From positions 1 through 64,000 of the forward strand of contig NZ_FOTW01000028.1 of the NCBI RefSeq assembly GCF_900114705.1: a stretch of DNA of 64,000 nucleotides, written 5' to 3'. Every line of letters begins with the position of its first letter. Positions within the stretch are counted from its first letter, which is position 1. A program made the translations under genes and the position numbers. Source of the DNA: Rugamonas rubra. Lineage in GTDB: Bacteria > Pseudomonadota > Gammaproteobacteria > Burkholderiales > Burkholderiaceae_D. This document shows, piece by piece, positions 8,146 through 17,363 of the stretch. The notes below the pieces were generated by a model. That model ran no database searches and was not told the origin of the DNA. It saw only the letters and a program-made list of their open reading frames with translations.

Positions 8146-8538
8146 TTATGCGAACTGCAACAGCTCTCCGTCCACATCAAACGCCAAAAACCGCCCCAAC
8201 TGCCCATCCTGAATCGCCTGAATCGCGGTTTTGAACGCGCCCTCGACCGCGTTGTCATCCGGCAGCACTCCGCCGACGCCGGACAGGCTGGTCACCAGCA
8301 CCACATCCCAATCCACCTTCATGTATTTGGACTCGTCCACCAGATTGGCGAAAGTGTCCAGCTCGCCGACCTGCTTGTCGACGCAGACCACCGGCACCAG
8401 CGTCTTGCGGCGCGGCGCGCCCTGCGGCGCCTCGGAGGCCGGTTCGGCCTCGGCCTTGGTGAAAACGAACAGCAAGCGCTGCGGCTGGGACTGGGTGGCG
8501 GCGGCGACCAGCAGGTCGGAGAAGTTGGCGATGTTCAT
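8146..8538 (-). CDS. Conserved hypothetical protein (130 aa)
   Basis: Starts MNIANFSDLLVAAATQ behind AGGATAG. A compact acidic soluble protein with an alternating pattern: LLFVFTKAEAE, LVPVVCVDK, then WDVVLVTSLSG, then a C-terminal GRFLAFDVDGELLQFA. There is no signal peptide, membrane segment or known catalytic motif. Proteins of this shape in related genomes are, as I recall, sometimes labelled ribonucleotide reductase subunit; nothing here resembles a reductase (no Cys pair, no radical-site motif), so I do not use that name. It is monocistronic. Confidence 0.7.
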   Translation of the reverse strand: MNIANFSDLLVAAATQSQPQRLLFVFTKAEAEPASEAPQGAPRRKTLVPVVCVDKQVGELDTFANLVDESKYMKVDWDVVLVTSLSGVGGVLPDDNAVEGAFKTAIQAIQDGQLGRFLAFDVDGELLQFA

Positions 8539-8826
8539 GTGTCTATCCTAAAAATAATAGTGTCGCACGGGCCGCAACGGCGCGGCCCGGCATTGGAACG
8601 GCAGGTGGCGCGTTCCCCACCCGCATGTATAACCCGCCGCCGCATGCCTGCCTATAGGCGGAAGTGACTAGTTCCACCGCGTTTAGACCTGGCGCCGCCT
8701 CGTCCTTCCGGCACGATGCCGTTTGGAAATACCTTGACCTGGGTCATGTCGCCGTCGCGCCGTCGTCGCGACAATGCATGGGATGGAAGCGGTGTCTGCG
8801 CCGACCATTAATTGAGGAGAGCGGCA

Positions 8827-9549
8827 ATGAATTTCGAATACAACAGCGGCATCAGCATGGCCTTGCAATTGGCCACGGTGGCGGGCGCCTTGGTGCTGGC
8901 CTTGCACGGCACGTCGATGTTGCCGGCCGAGCCGGTCGCCGCCGACGTCGCGGGCGCCGGCGCGCCCACCGCCTCCTGCACGTCGACACAGGCCGAGGCG
9001 CAGGACCAGGCCGCCAGGCGGAACGACGGTGTTCAAATGCCAACCTTGCTGACCGGGCCGCGCAACGCGGAGGTCGGCGTCGCCGGCGCAACTGCCGCCT
9101 TGTCCGATTCCGATTCCGATTCCGATTCCGATTCCGACTCCGATGCCGACGCCCAGGCCGACGTGGCGGCCGGCTCCGCCGCCAATGACCAACAAGACGA
9201 TACGGCCGCCAGCGGCAAGATCCAATATGACAGCGGCCTGCCGGTCCCGCACCGCAGCCTGGCGCAGATGTTCGCCACCCTGGCCTCGCCGGAGCAGCCG
9301 GGCAGCATCCGTGCCCAGCTGATGCGCGACGCCGGCATCCCCGGCCGCTGGTTCGCCGCCGGGCGGGCGCACTATATTTTGCACGCCGACCAGAACGGCG
9401 GCGAGCCGCAAATCGCCGCCTACGCCGACCGCGATCAGTCCGACGATTGCGGCCGCGCCAGTGGCGGCGGCCTGCTCAACTACCAGCAGGTGTTGGCGCA
9501 ATCGCACTATTCCCCTACATCGCGCCAGTCTTCCCCTACATCGCATTAA
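8827..9549 (+). CDS. Hypothetical protein with a Ser-Asp repeat
   Basis: The start MNFEYNSGISMALQL follows GAGGAG. Residues ~12-32 are hydrophobic (LATVAGALVLALHG) and could be a signal anchor or signal peptide. After an Ala-rich stretch comes a Ser-Asp dipeptide tract encoded by the hexanucleotide repeat at 9103-9144. Then follows a better-ordered segment, VPHRSLAQMFATLASPEQPGS, RAQLMRDAGIPGRWFAAGRAHYIL and QIAAYADRD. The last residues, YSPTSRQSSPTSH, come from a 15-base direct duplication (TTCCCCTACATCGC) near 9510-9545 and may be a recent extension. The function is unknown; it is probably exported or membrane-anchored. It lies upstream of narG but is separated by a terminator-like hairpin. 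Confidence 0.65.
   Translation: MNFEYNSGISMALQLATVAGALVLALHGTSMLPAEPVAADVAGAGAPTASCTSTQAEAQDQAARRNDGVQMPTLLTGPRNAEVGVAGATAALSDSDSDSDSDSDSDADAQADVAAGSAANDQQDDTAASGKIQYDSGLPVPHRSLAQMFATLASPEQPGSIRAQLMRDAGIPGRWFAAGRAHYILHADQNGGEPQIAAYADRDQSDDCGRASGGGLLNYQQVLAQSHYSPTSRQSSPTSH
9103..9144 (+). repeat. Hexanucleotide tandem repeat (TCCGAT)7 inside the Ser-Asp protein gene
   Basis: Seven consecutive 6-base units, six TCCGAT and one TCCGAC, encode a run of Ser-Asp. A change in copy number keeps the reading frame, so it would alter linker length rather than switch the gene off. Confidence 0.9.
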
Positions 9550-9569
9550 TCGACGCAACTAGTCACAAG

Positions 9570-9593
9570 GGACTAGCCAGTTCTAGTCCTTTT
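9570..9593 (+). terminator. Hairpin with T-run after the Ser-Asp protein gene
   Basis: GGACTAG at 9570-9576 pairs with CTAGTCC at 9583-9589, followed by TTTT. It starts 20 bases after the stop and precedes the narG leader, so it likely separates the two transcripts. The stem is short (7 bp). Confidence 0.4.
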
Positions 9594-9730
9594 CCCACCC
9601 CTCGCAAGACTTCTTGCCGATTCACACTAAACCCCCCGCTGCGTAGACTGTTTCCATCGACGGCCCCATGCATGTTGCGTGGGGAGGTGTTCATTTCCTG
9701 GTACCAGTACGGTGCAAGTGAGGAGGCAGC

Positions 9731-12700
9731 ATGAGTCATTTTCTGGATCGTCTGAATTTTTTCAGCAAAACCACATCGACTTTTTCGGACGGCCACGGCG
9801 CCGTCGTGAACGAGGATAGAACGTGGGAAAACGCTTACCGCCAACGTTGGCAGCACGACAAAGTCGTGCGTTCGACCCACGGCGTCAACTGCACCGGTTC
9901 GTGCAGCTGGAAGGTATATGTCAAGAACGGCCTGATCACCTGGGAAACCCAGCAGACCGACTATCCGCGCACCCGCCCGGACCTGCCCAACCACGAGCCG
10001 CGCGGCTGCCCTCGTGGCGCCAGCTATTCCTGGTACGTCTACTCGGCGCAGCGCGTCAAGTATCCGATGATCCGTGGCCGTCTGATGGACATGTGGCGCG
10101 AAGCGCGCAAGACCATGGACCCGGTCACCGCCTGGGAATACATCAGCCAGGACCCGGAACGTTCCAAACAATATAAATCGATTCGCGGCCTGGGCGGTTT
10201 TGTACGTGCCACCTGGGACGAGAGCAACGAGATGATCGCCGCCGCCAACGCGTTGACGATCAAGAAATACGGCCCGGACCGCATCGTCGGCTTCTCGCCG
10301 ATTCCCGCCATGTCGATGGTCAGCTACGCGGCCGGTACGCGCTACCTGTCGCTGATCGGCGGCGTGGCCCTGAGCTTCTACGACTGGTACTGCGATTTGC
10401 CACCAGCCAGCCCGCAGGTGTGGGGCGAACAGACCGACGTGCCGGAATCGGCCGACTGGTACAACTCCACCTTCCTGATGGTCTGGGGTTCGAACGTGCC
10501 GATGACGCGCACGCCGGACGCCCACTTCTACACGGAAGTGCGCTACAAGGGCACCAAGACGGTCGCCGTGTCGTCCGACTTTGGCGAAATGGCCAAGTTC
10601 GGCGACATCTGGCTGGCACCGAAGCAGGGCACCGACGCCGCGCTGGCGATGGCCATGGGTCACGTGATCCTGAAGGAATACCACACCAACAGCCAGTCGC
10701 AGTACTTCAAGGACTACGCCAAGCAGTACACCGACTTCCCGATGCTGGTCTTGCTGCGCGAGCAAAACGGCACCCTGGCGCCGGAATACTTCCTGCGCGC
10801 CTCGCACCTGGCCAACAACCTCGACGAAACCAACAATCCTGACTGGAAAACCCTGGTCATCGACGAGGCCAGCGGCGAGATCGTCGCGCCGGCCGGTTCG
10901 ATCGGCTTCCGTTGGGGCGAGTCGGGCAAGTGGAATCTGGAAATGAAGCAGGGCAGCAACAACAAGCCGGTCGATCCGCTGTTGTCGCTGATCGGCTGCA
11001 GCGACGAGGTGGTGCCGGTCGGCTTCGCCTACTTCGGCGGCAAAGACGCCAGCGATCTGCTGATGCGTAACGTGCCGGTCAAGCGTTTGACCCTGGCCGA
11101 TGGCAGCAGCGTGCTGGTCGCCACGGTGTTCGACTTGACGCTGGCCAACTACGGCATCGACCGTGGCCTGGGCGGCGGCAACGTTGCCACCAGCTACGAG
11201 GACGACATTCCTTACACGCCACAATGGCAGGTCAAGCACACCGGCGTGAAAGCTGCCGATGTGATCACCGTGGCGCGCCAGTTCGCGCAGAACGCCGACC
11301 AGACCCGTGGTAAGAGCATGGTCATCGTCGGTGCCGCGCTGAACCACTGGTATCACATGGACATGACTTATCGCGGCATCATCAACATGCTGATGATGTG
11401 CGGTTGCGTCGGCCAATCGGGCGGCGGCTGGGCTCACTATGTGGGCCAGGAAAAACTGCGTCCGCAAACCGGCTGGACCCCGCTGGCCTTCGCACAGGAC
11501 TGGAACCGTCCTATGCGCCAGATGAACGGCACCTCCTTCTTCTACGCCCACACCAGCCAGTGGCGCCACGAGAAGCTGCACACCGAAGAGATCTCCTCGC
11601 CGACCTGCGGCCCGGACGTCGCTCCGATGACGCTGCTCGACTACAACGCCAAGGCCGAGCGCATGGGCTGGTTGCCGTCGGCACCGCAGCTGCAAACCAA
11701 TCCGCTGGAGGTGGCCCGCGCCGCGGCCGAGTCCGGCCAGGACATCGGCGCCTACGCCGTGCAACAGATCAAGGCAGGCAAGCTGGAGTTCTCCTGCGAC
11801 GATCCGGACAATCCGGCCAACTTCCCGCGCAATATGTTTGTCTGGCGTTCGAACATCCTGGGCAGCTCGGGCAAGGGCCACGAGTACTTCCTCAAGTACC
11901 TGCTCGGCACGCAAAACGCGCTGATGAGCAACGAGGACGATTGCATCAAGCCGCGCGACGTCAAGGTGCGTCCGGCCGCCGAAGGCAAGCTGGACCTGCT
12001 GGTGGTGTTGGACTTCCGCATGTCGACCACCTGCCTGTACGGCGACATCGTGTTGCCGACCGCCACCTGGTACGAGAAGGACGATCTGAACACCTCGGAC
12101 ATGCACCCCTTCATCCACCCGCTGTCGGAAGCCGTGCAACCGCTGTGGCAGTCCAAGTCGGACTGGGAGATCTACAAGGGTATCGCCGAGAAGTTCAGCG
12201 AAATCGGCGGCGCCTACCTGGGCACGCAAAAAGACGTGGTCTTGACCCCGTTGATGCACGACACCCCGGGCGAACTGGGCCAACCTTTCGATCCGAAAGA
12301 CTGGCGCGCCGGCGAGTGCGAGCCGATTCCGGGCAAGACCATGCCGAACTTCACCGTGATCGAGCGCGACTACACGCAGATCCACAAGAAGTTCACCTCG
12401 ATCGGTCCTTTGCTGGAAAAACTCGGCAACGGCGGCAAGGGCATCGGTTGGAAAACCGGCCACGAGGTCGAAGTGCTGCGCGGCGTCAACCGCACGGTGA
12501 TCGAGGAGGGCGTCTCCAAGGGCCAGCCACGCCTGAACACGGCGATCGACGCGGCGGAGATGATCCTGTCGCTGGCACCGGAAACCAACGGCCACGTCGC
12601 CGTCAAGGCCTGGGCGGCGCTGTCGGAAATCACCGGCCGCGACCACACCCACCTGGCCCTGCCACGCGAGCACGACACCATCCGCTTCCGCGACGTGCAA

Positions 12701-13426
12701 GCCCAGCCGCGCAAGATTATCTCCTCGCCAACCTGGTCGGGCCTGGAATCGGAAGAGGTCAGCTACAACGCCTGCTACACCAACGTGCATGAACTGATCC
12801 CTTGGCGCACCCTGACCGGCCGTCAGCAGTTCTACCAGGATCACCGCTGGATGCGTGATTTTGGCGAGGGTTTGTGCGTCTACAAGCCGGCAATCAACAC
12901 CAAGACGACGGCGGCCATGTTGGGCGCCCAACCGAACGGCAACAAGGAGATCGCGCTCAACTTCATCACGCCGCACCAGAAGTGGGGTATCCACTCGACC
13001 TACTCGGACAATCTGCGCATGCTGACCCTGTCGCGCGGCGGGCCCCACGTGTGGCTGTCGGAGACCGACGCCAAGGCGGCCGGCATCGTCGACAACGACT
13101 GGATCGAGGTGTTCAACGTCAACGGCACGCTGACCGCACGGGCCATCGTCAGCCAGCGCGTACCGGAAGGCATGACCTTGATGTACCACGCCCAGGAGAA
13201 GATCATCAACGTGCCTGGCGCGGAGATGTCCGGCATGCGCGGCGGTATCCACAACTCGGTCACCCGGGCCGTGACCAAGCCGACCCACATGATCGGCGGA
13301 TATGCGCAACTGTCGTGGGGCTTCAACTACTACGGCACGGTCGGCTCGAACCGCGATGAGTTTGTGCTGGTGCGCAAGATGAACAAAGTCGAGTGGCTGG
13401 AAGGCCCCTTGGTGGCCAAGGCCTAA
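9731..13426 (+). CDS. narG: Respiratory nitrate reductase alpha subunit NarG
   Basis: The 1231-residue catalytic subunit of the membrane-bound cytoplasm-facing nitrate reductase carries the bis-MGD molybdenum cofactor and the FS0 iron-sulfur cluster. The N-terminal RSTHGVNCTGSCSWKVY holds the His/Cys cluster ligands. The conserved DYPRTRPDLPNHEPRGCPRGASYSW (in part), GSNVPMTRTPDAHF and VLPTATWYEKDDLNTSDMHPF segments are typical of NarG. The length matches the family (about 1240-1250). The start follows GAGGAGG, seven bases upstream. It is the first gene of narGHJI plus a parvulin gene. I saw no convincing FNR or NarL site in the 180 bases upstream. Confidence 0.98.
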   Translation: MSHFLDRLNFFSKTTSTFSDGHGAVVNEDRTWENAYRQRWQHDKVVRSTHGVNCTGSCSWKVYVKNGLITWETQQTDYPRTRPDLPNHEPRGCPRGASYSWYVYSAQRVKYPMIRGRLMDMWREARKTMDPVTAWEYISQDPERSKQYKSIRGLGGFVRATWDESNEMIAAANALTIKKYGPDRIVGFSPIPAMSMVSYAAGTRYLSLIGGVALSFYDWYCDLPPASPQVWGEQTDVPESADWYNSTFLMVWGSNVPMTRTPDAHFYTEVRYKGTKTVAVSSDFGEMAKFGDIWLAPKQGTDAALAMAMGHVILKEYHTNSQSQYFKDYAKQYTDFPMLVLLREQNGTLAPEYFLRASHLANNLDETNNPDWKTLVIDEASGEIVAPAGSIGFRWGESGKWNLEMKQGSNNKPVDPLLSLIGCSDEVVPVGFAYFGGKDASDLLMRNVPVKRLTLADGSSVLVATVFDLTLANYGIDRGLGGGNVATSYEDDIPYTPQWQVKHTGVKAADVITVARQFAQNADQTRGKSMVIVGAALNHWYHMDMTYRGIINMLMMCGCVGQSGGGWAHYVGQEKLRPQTGWTPLAFAQDWNRPMRQMNGTSFFYAHTSQWRHEKLHTEEISSPTCGPDVAPMTLLDYNAKAERMGWLPSAPQLQTNPLEVARAAAESGQDIGAYAVQQIKAGKLEFSCDDPDNPANFPRNMFVWRSNILGSSGKGHEYFLKYLLGTQNALMSNEDDCIKPRDVKVRPAAEGKLDLLVVLDFRMSTTCLYGDIVLPTATWYEKDDLNTSDMHPFIHPLSEAVQPLWQSKSDWEIYKGIAEKFSEIGGAYLGTQKDVVLTPLMHDTPGELGQPFDPKDWRAGECEPIPGKTMPNFTVIERDYTQIHKKFTSIGPLLEKLGNGGKGIGWKTGHEVEVLRGVNRTVIEEGVSKGQPRLNTAIDAAEMILSLAPETNGHVAVKAWAALSEITGRDHTHLALPREHDTIRFRDVQAQPRKIISSPTWSGLESEEVSYNACYTNVHELIPWRTLTGRQQFYQDHRWMRDFGEGLCVYKPAINTKTTAAMLGAQPNGNKEIALNFITPHQKWGIHSTYSDNLRMLTLSRGGPHVWLSETDAKAAGIVDNDWIEVFNVNGTLTARAIVSQRVPEGMTLMYHAQEKIINVPGAEMSGMRGGIHNSVTRAVTKPTHMIGGYAQLSWGFNYYGTVGSNRDEFVLVRKMNKVEWLEGPLVAKA

Positions 13427-13447
13427 CAGTCAAGATTGGAGTACAGC

Positions 13448-15004
13448 ATGAAAATTAGAGCGCAAATCGGCATGGTGTTGAACCTGGACAAGTGCATCGG
13501 CTGCCATACCTGTTCGGTCACCTGCAAGAACGTCTGGACCAGCCGCGACGGCGTCGAGTACGCCTGGTTCAACAACGTGGAAACCAAGCCCGGCATCGGC
13601 TATCCGAAGCAGTGGGAAAACCAGGAGAAGTGGAACGGCGGCTGGCGCCGCACGGCCGGCGGCAAGATCGAGCCGCGCCAGGGCAGCCGTTTGAAAATCC
13701 TCGCCAACATCTTCGCCAACCCGAACCTGCCGCAGATCGACGAGTACTACGAGCCGTTCACCTACGACTACGAGCGCCTGCAGAACGCGCCGCTGTCGGA
13801 AACGCCACCGACGGCGCGGCCGATCTCCGTGATCACCGGCAAGAAGATGGACAAGATCGAATGGGGCCCGAACTGGGAGGACGATCTGGGCGGCGAGTTC
13901 GCCAAGCGTAGCCAGGACAAGTTGTTCGACAATATGCAGAAGGAGATGTACGGCACCTTCGAGAACACCTTCATGATGTACCTGCCGCGTCTGTGCGAGC
14001 ACTGCCTGAACCCGACCTGCGTGGCCTCGTGCCCGTCCGGTTCGGTGTACAAGCGCGAGGACGACGGCATCGTGCTGATCGACCAGGACAAGTGCCGCGG
14101 CTGGCGCATGTGCATCTCCGGCTGCCCGTACAAGAAGATCTACTACAACTGGTCTTCCGGCAAGGCCGAGAAGTGCACCTTCTGCTACCCGCGTATCGAA
14201 GCGGGCCAGCCGACGGTGTGCTCGGAGACCTGCGTCGGCCGCATCCGCTACCTGGGTGTGCTGCTGTACGACGCCGACAAGATCGAAGCGGCGGCCTCGG
14301 TGGCCGACGAGCGCGACCTGTATCCCTCGCAGCTCGGTTTGTTCCTCGACCCGCACGATCCTGCCATTATCGAAGAGGCCCGTCGCCAGGGCATCCCGGA
14401 CAGCTGGCTGGAGTCGGCCAAGCGTTCGCCGGTGTACAAGATGGCGGTCGAATGGAAGGTGGCCTTCCCGCTGCACCCGGAATACCGCACGCTGCCGATG
14501 GTCTGGTACATCCCGCCGCTGTCGCCTATCCAGGCGGCCGCCGAGTCGGGCCAGATGGGCATGAACGGCATTCTGCCGGACACCCAGAGCCTGCGCATTC
14601 CGGTGCAATACCTGGCCAACCTGCTGACGGCGGGCGACCAGGCGCCGGTGATCAAGGCGCTGGACCGCATGCTGGCGATGCGTGCCTACATGCGCGGCAA
14701 GAGCGTCGAGAAGATCGAACGCCTGGACGTGCTGCAACAGGTCGGTCTGAGCAAGGACATGGTCGAGGACATGTACCACATCATGGCCATCGCCAACTAT
14801 GAGGACCGCTTCGTCATTCCAAGCAGCCACAAGGAAATGGCAGAGGACAGCTTCAACGAGAAGGGCAGTTGCGGCTTTAGCTTCGGCAACGGTTGCTCGG
14901 ACGGCGTCTCGGACACCAGCCTGTTCGGCAAGCGCAAGCATGGTTCGGCGATCTTCATGTCGATGCCGAAGTCGCGCAAGAAGAAGGAAGCGTTGGACGT
15001 GTAA
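13448..15004 (+). CDS. narH: Respiratory nitrate reductase beta subunit NarH
   Basis: The 518-residue electron-transfer subunit carries four Cys clusters. They are visible as CIGCHTCSVTCKNVW, CEHCLNPTCVASCPSGS, CRGWRMCISGCPYKK (the Trp variant typical of the 3Fe-4S cluster of NarH) and CTFCYPRIEAGQPTVCSETCVGR. It passes electrons from the NarI haems to NarG. I start it at MKIRAQIGMVLNLDKC; the open frame extends a few codons further up, but GGAG lies about 8 bases before this ATG. It begins 21 bases after narG. Confidence 0.98.
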   Translation: MKIRAQIGMVLNLDKCIGCHTCSVTCKNVWTSRDGVEYAWFNNVETKPGIGYPKQWENQEKWNGGWRRTAGGKIEPRQGSRLKILANIFANPNLPQIDEYYEPFTYDYERLQNAPLSETPPTARPISVITGKKMDKIEWGPNWEDDLGGEFAKRSQDKLFDNMQKEMYGTFENTFMMYLPRLCEHCLNPTCVASCPSGSVYKREDDGIVLIDQDKCRGWRMCISGCPYKKIYYNWSSGKAEKCTFCYPRIEAGQPTVCSETCVGRIRYLGVLLYDADKIEAAASVADERDLYPSQLGLFLDPHDPAIIEEARRQGIPDSWLESAKRSPVYKMAVEWKVAFPLHPEYRTLPMVWYIPPLSPIQAAAESGQMGMNGILPDTQSLRIPVQYLANLLTAGDQAPVIKALDRMLAMRAYMRGKSVEKIERLDVLQQVGLSKDMVEDMYHIMAIANYEDRFVIPSSHKEMAEDSFNEKGSCGFSFGNGCSDGVSDTSLFGKRKHGSAIFMSMPKSRKKKEALDV

Positions 15005-15052
15005 TGGCACGTTTGATCCGCGCCACTTCGACTTGACCACCAAGGAACCATC

Positions 15053-15706
15053 ATGAAAAGCTATAAAATTTTGTCCGCGCTGTTGCAGTACCCGGAGCCG
15101 GAGCTGATCGCCGCGCTGCCCGAGCTGGAGCTGGCGCTGGCCGAGCGGCCCGAGTGGCAGGCGCGGCTGCGCAAGCTGTTCGCCCACCTGAACAGTGAAA
15201 CTTTGATCGATTTGCAACAACAGTATGTGATGACCTTCGACCGCAACCCGTCGCAGTCGCTGCACCTGTTCGAGCACATCCACGGCGAATCGCGCGACCG
15301 CGGCCAGGCCATGGTCGACCTGCTGGCCGAGTACCGCGCCCACGGCATGGACATGGTCGGCAACGACCTGCCCGACTACGTGCCGCTGTTCCTCGAGTTC
15401 CTCTCGATGCAGGACGAGGAGGAGGCGCTGCGCCTGTTGGGCGACGCCATCCACGTGCTGGCCCACATCGGCCGCAAGCTGGCCGCCAACGGCAGCACTT
15501 ACTCGGCGGTGTTCGACATCCTCGAGGCGGTCTGCCCGGTCAAGGCCGAGGTGTTGGAGGAGCCGCCGGTGCGCGACATGGACGAGGCGCTGGAAACCTT
15601 CGGCCCCGGCGCCGACGGCGTCGAGCCGCTGCTCAAGACCATGCCGGGCGGCGCGCATCCGATCAACTTTTATCCCAAGGCTGCGGTAGCGCCGCAGCGT
15701 GCTTGA
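15053..15706 (+). CDS. narJ: Nitrate reductase assembly chaperone NarJ
   Basis: The 217-residue cytoplasmic chaperone binds the NarG N-terminus and is needed for molybdenum cofactor and FS0 insertion and for membrane attachment. Family features are the opening KILSALLQYPEPELIAALPEL, the acidic FEHIHGESRDRGQAMVDLL motif and the DYVPLFLEFLS segment. It is slightly shorter than the E. coli protein (236). It lies in the usual place between narH and narI, 48 bases after narH. Confidence 0.96.
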   Translation: MKSYKILSALLQYPEPELIAALPELELALAERPEWQARLRKLFAHLNSETLIDLQQQYVMTFDRNPSQSLHLFEHIHGESRDRGQAMVDLLAEYRAHGMDMVGNDLPDYVPLFLEFLSMQDEEEALRLLGDAIHVLAHIGRKLAANGSTYSAVFDILEAVCPVKAEVLEEPPVRDMDEALETFGPGADGVEPLLKTMPGGAHPINFYPKAAVAPQRA

Positions 15707-15717
15707 AGGAGACTATC

Positions 15718-16401
15718 GTGGACTATCTGCATCAATTTCTGTTCGGGATCTATCCCTACATCGCCCTGGCCATCTTCCTGCTGGGTAGCTTGATCCGCTT
15801 CGACCGCGAGCAATACACGTGGAAGTCGGAATCGAGCCAGACGCTGCACACCGGCATGTTGCGCCTGGGCAGCCCGCTGTTCCACGTCGGTGTGCTGGGC
15901 CTGTTCTTCGGCCACGCCGTCGGCCTGCTGACCCCGGTCGGCGTGTGGGACGCGCTGGGCATCGAACACGGCACCAAGCAACTGGTGGCGATGGTCGCCG
16001 GTGGCGTGATGGGCTCGCTGGCCCTGATCGGTCTGCTGATGTTGCTGGCACGCCGTTTCAGCAACGACCGCATCCGCGCCGTCACCACCTTCAAGGACAA
16101 GATCGTGCTGCTGTGGATACTGGCCACCTTGCTGTTGGGCTTGTCGTCGATCGTCAGCTCGGCCGGCCACATGGACGGCCACATGATGGTCCTGCTGATG
16201 AACTGGGCGCAACACGTGGTCACCTTCCGTGGCGACGCCGCCGGTTTCATCGAAGCCGCACCGCTGGTGTTCAAGCTGCACCTGTTCATGGGCATGTCGC
16301 TGTTCGTCATCTTCCCGTTCACCCGTCTGGTGCACGTGTGGAGCGGCTTCGGCGCCGTCACCTACCTGGGCCGCGCATTCCAACTGGTGCGTTCGCGCTG
16401 A
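15718..16401 (+). CDS. narI: Respiratory nitrate reductase gamma subunit NarI
   Basis: The 227-residue membrane subunit has five hydrophobic segments and binds two b-type haems, oxidising quinol at the periplasmic side. Haem-ligand histidines are visible in HTGMLRLGSPLFHVGVLGLFFGH near residues 40-65 and in KLHLFMGMSLFVIFPFTRLVHVWS near 185-205. I use the GTG at 15718 because AAGGAG sits eight bases before it and the protein then begins at MDYLHQFLFGIYPYIAL like its homologues; an upstream TTG would add five residues. It begins 11 bases after narJ. Confidence 0.96.
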   Translation: MDYLHQFLFGIYPYIALAIFLLGSLIRFDREQYTWKSESSQTLHTGMLRLGSPLFHVGVLGLFFGHAVGLLTPVGVWDALGIEHGTKQLVAMVAGGVMGSLALIGLLMLLARRFSNDRIRAVTTFKDKIVLLWILATLLLGLSSIVSSAGHMDGHMMVLLMNWAQHVVTFRGDAAGFIEAAPLVFKLHLFMGMSLFVIFPFTRLVHVWSGFGAVTYLGRAFQLVRSR

Positions 16402-16433
16402 TCTGAACTGAGCTGAACTGAAGGAGATTTGTC

Positions 16434-17189
16434 ATGGGTATCGCTGTCAACGGTGTCGAGATCACCGACGAGGAAATCGAGCTGGAGTTGCCGCACCATA
16501 AGGACGCGGCCAACCCCGTCAAGCAGGCCGTGCACGAGGTGGTGCTGCGCCACCTGCTGCTGCAGGAGGTGGAACGGCTGGGCCTGGACCAAGGCAACGA
16601 GGACAGCGACGACGTCCGTATCGAAGCCCTGTTCGCCCGCGAAGTGCGGGTGCCCGAGGCGGACGAGGCTGCCTGCCGCCGCTACTACCAGAGCCAGCAG
16701 GAACGCTTCAGCAGCGGCGCCATGGTCGAGGCGCGCCACATTCTGTTCCAGGTGACGCAGTCCGCGCCGCTCGACCTGCTGCGCGAAACCGGCGAGCTGA
16801 TCCTGGCGGAGCTGCAAGCCCATCCGGAGCGTTTCGAGGAGCTGGCGCGCGAGTATTCCAACTGCCCGTCGGGCGCCGTCGGCGGCAATCTGGGCCAGCT
16901 GAGCCGGGGCCAATGCGTCGCCGAGTTCGAGCAGCTGCTGTTCCGCCTGCAACCGGGCGAGCTGGCCGGCCGCCTGCTGGAAACCCGCTTCGGTTTGCAC
17001 ATCGTGCAGGCGCAGCGCCGCATCGAGGGCACGGTGTTGCCCTTCGAGGCGGTCAAGGCGCAGATCGCCGACGAGCTGCAACGCCAGTCCTGGCAGCGCG
17101 CTTTGCATCAATATCTGCATATTCTTGTTGGTAAGGCAAATATCGAGGGCGTCTCGCTGGACGGCGCCGACTCGCCGCTGGTACAGTAA
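16434..17189 (+). CDS. Parvulin-type peptidyl-prolyl isomerase of the nar operon
   Basis: The 251-residue protein has an N-terminal helical part (to about residue 90) and a PpiC rotamase domain, with ARHILFQV, LAREYSNCPSGAVGGNLGQL, FGLHIVQAQRR and a C-terminal helix. It resembles the NifM/PpiC-like isomerases that often follow narI in betaproteobacteria and are thought to help assemble the reductase. No signal peptide is visible, so it acts in the cytoplasm, consistent with folding NarG or NarH. It starts after AAGGAGA, 33 bases downstream of narI, and is probably the last gene of the transcript. Confidence 0.88.
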   Translation: MGIAVNGVEITDEEIELELPHHKDAANPVKQAVHEVVLRHLLLQEVERLGLDQGNEDSDDVRIEALFAREVRVPEADEAACRRYYQSQQERFSSGAMVEARHILFQVTQSAPLDLLRETGELILAELQAHPERFEELAREYSNCPSGAVGGNLGQLSRGQCVAEFEQLLFRLQPGELAGRLLETRFGLHIVQAQRRIEGTVLPFEAVKAQIADELQRQSWQRALHQYLHILVGKANIEGVSLDGADSPLVQ

Positions 17190-17363
17190 AGCGGGGTGCC
17201 CGCCGCGCGGGGAGGGGAGTAATGTGGCTGATAGGCAACATGCCGCCGTCCCCCGCGTGGGGTGGAATCCGTTAGTTGTTACATAAAGTGTTACATTGCA
17301 CTAAGATGGTTGTCACGTTCGACTGGCCGACCCGGCCGCTCGGCGGACAACCATTTTTGTTGA

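Noticed and set aside
9103..9144. Phase-variable on/off switch
   Set aside because: The 6-base unit keeps the frame whatever its copy number.
9550..9730. FNR or NarL sites upstream of narG
   Set aside because: No TTGAT-N4-ATCAA and no paired TACYNMT sequence found by eye.
9563..13309. Very long open frame antisense to narG
   Set aside because: GC-rich shadow of narG; its translation is repetitive in Ala, Arg, Gly, Val and His with no family signal.
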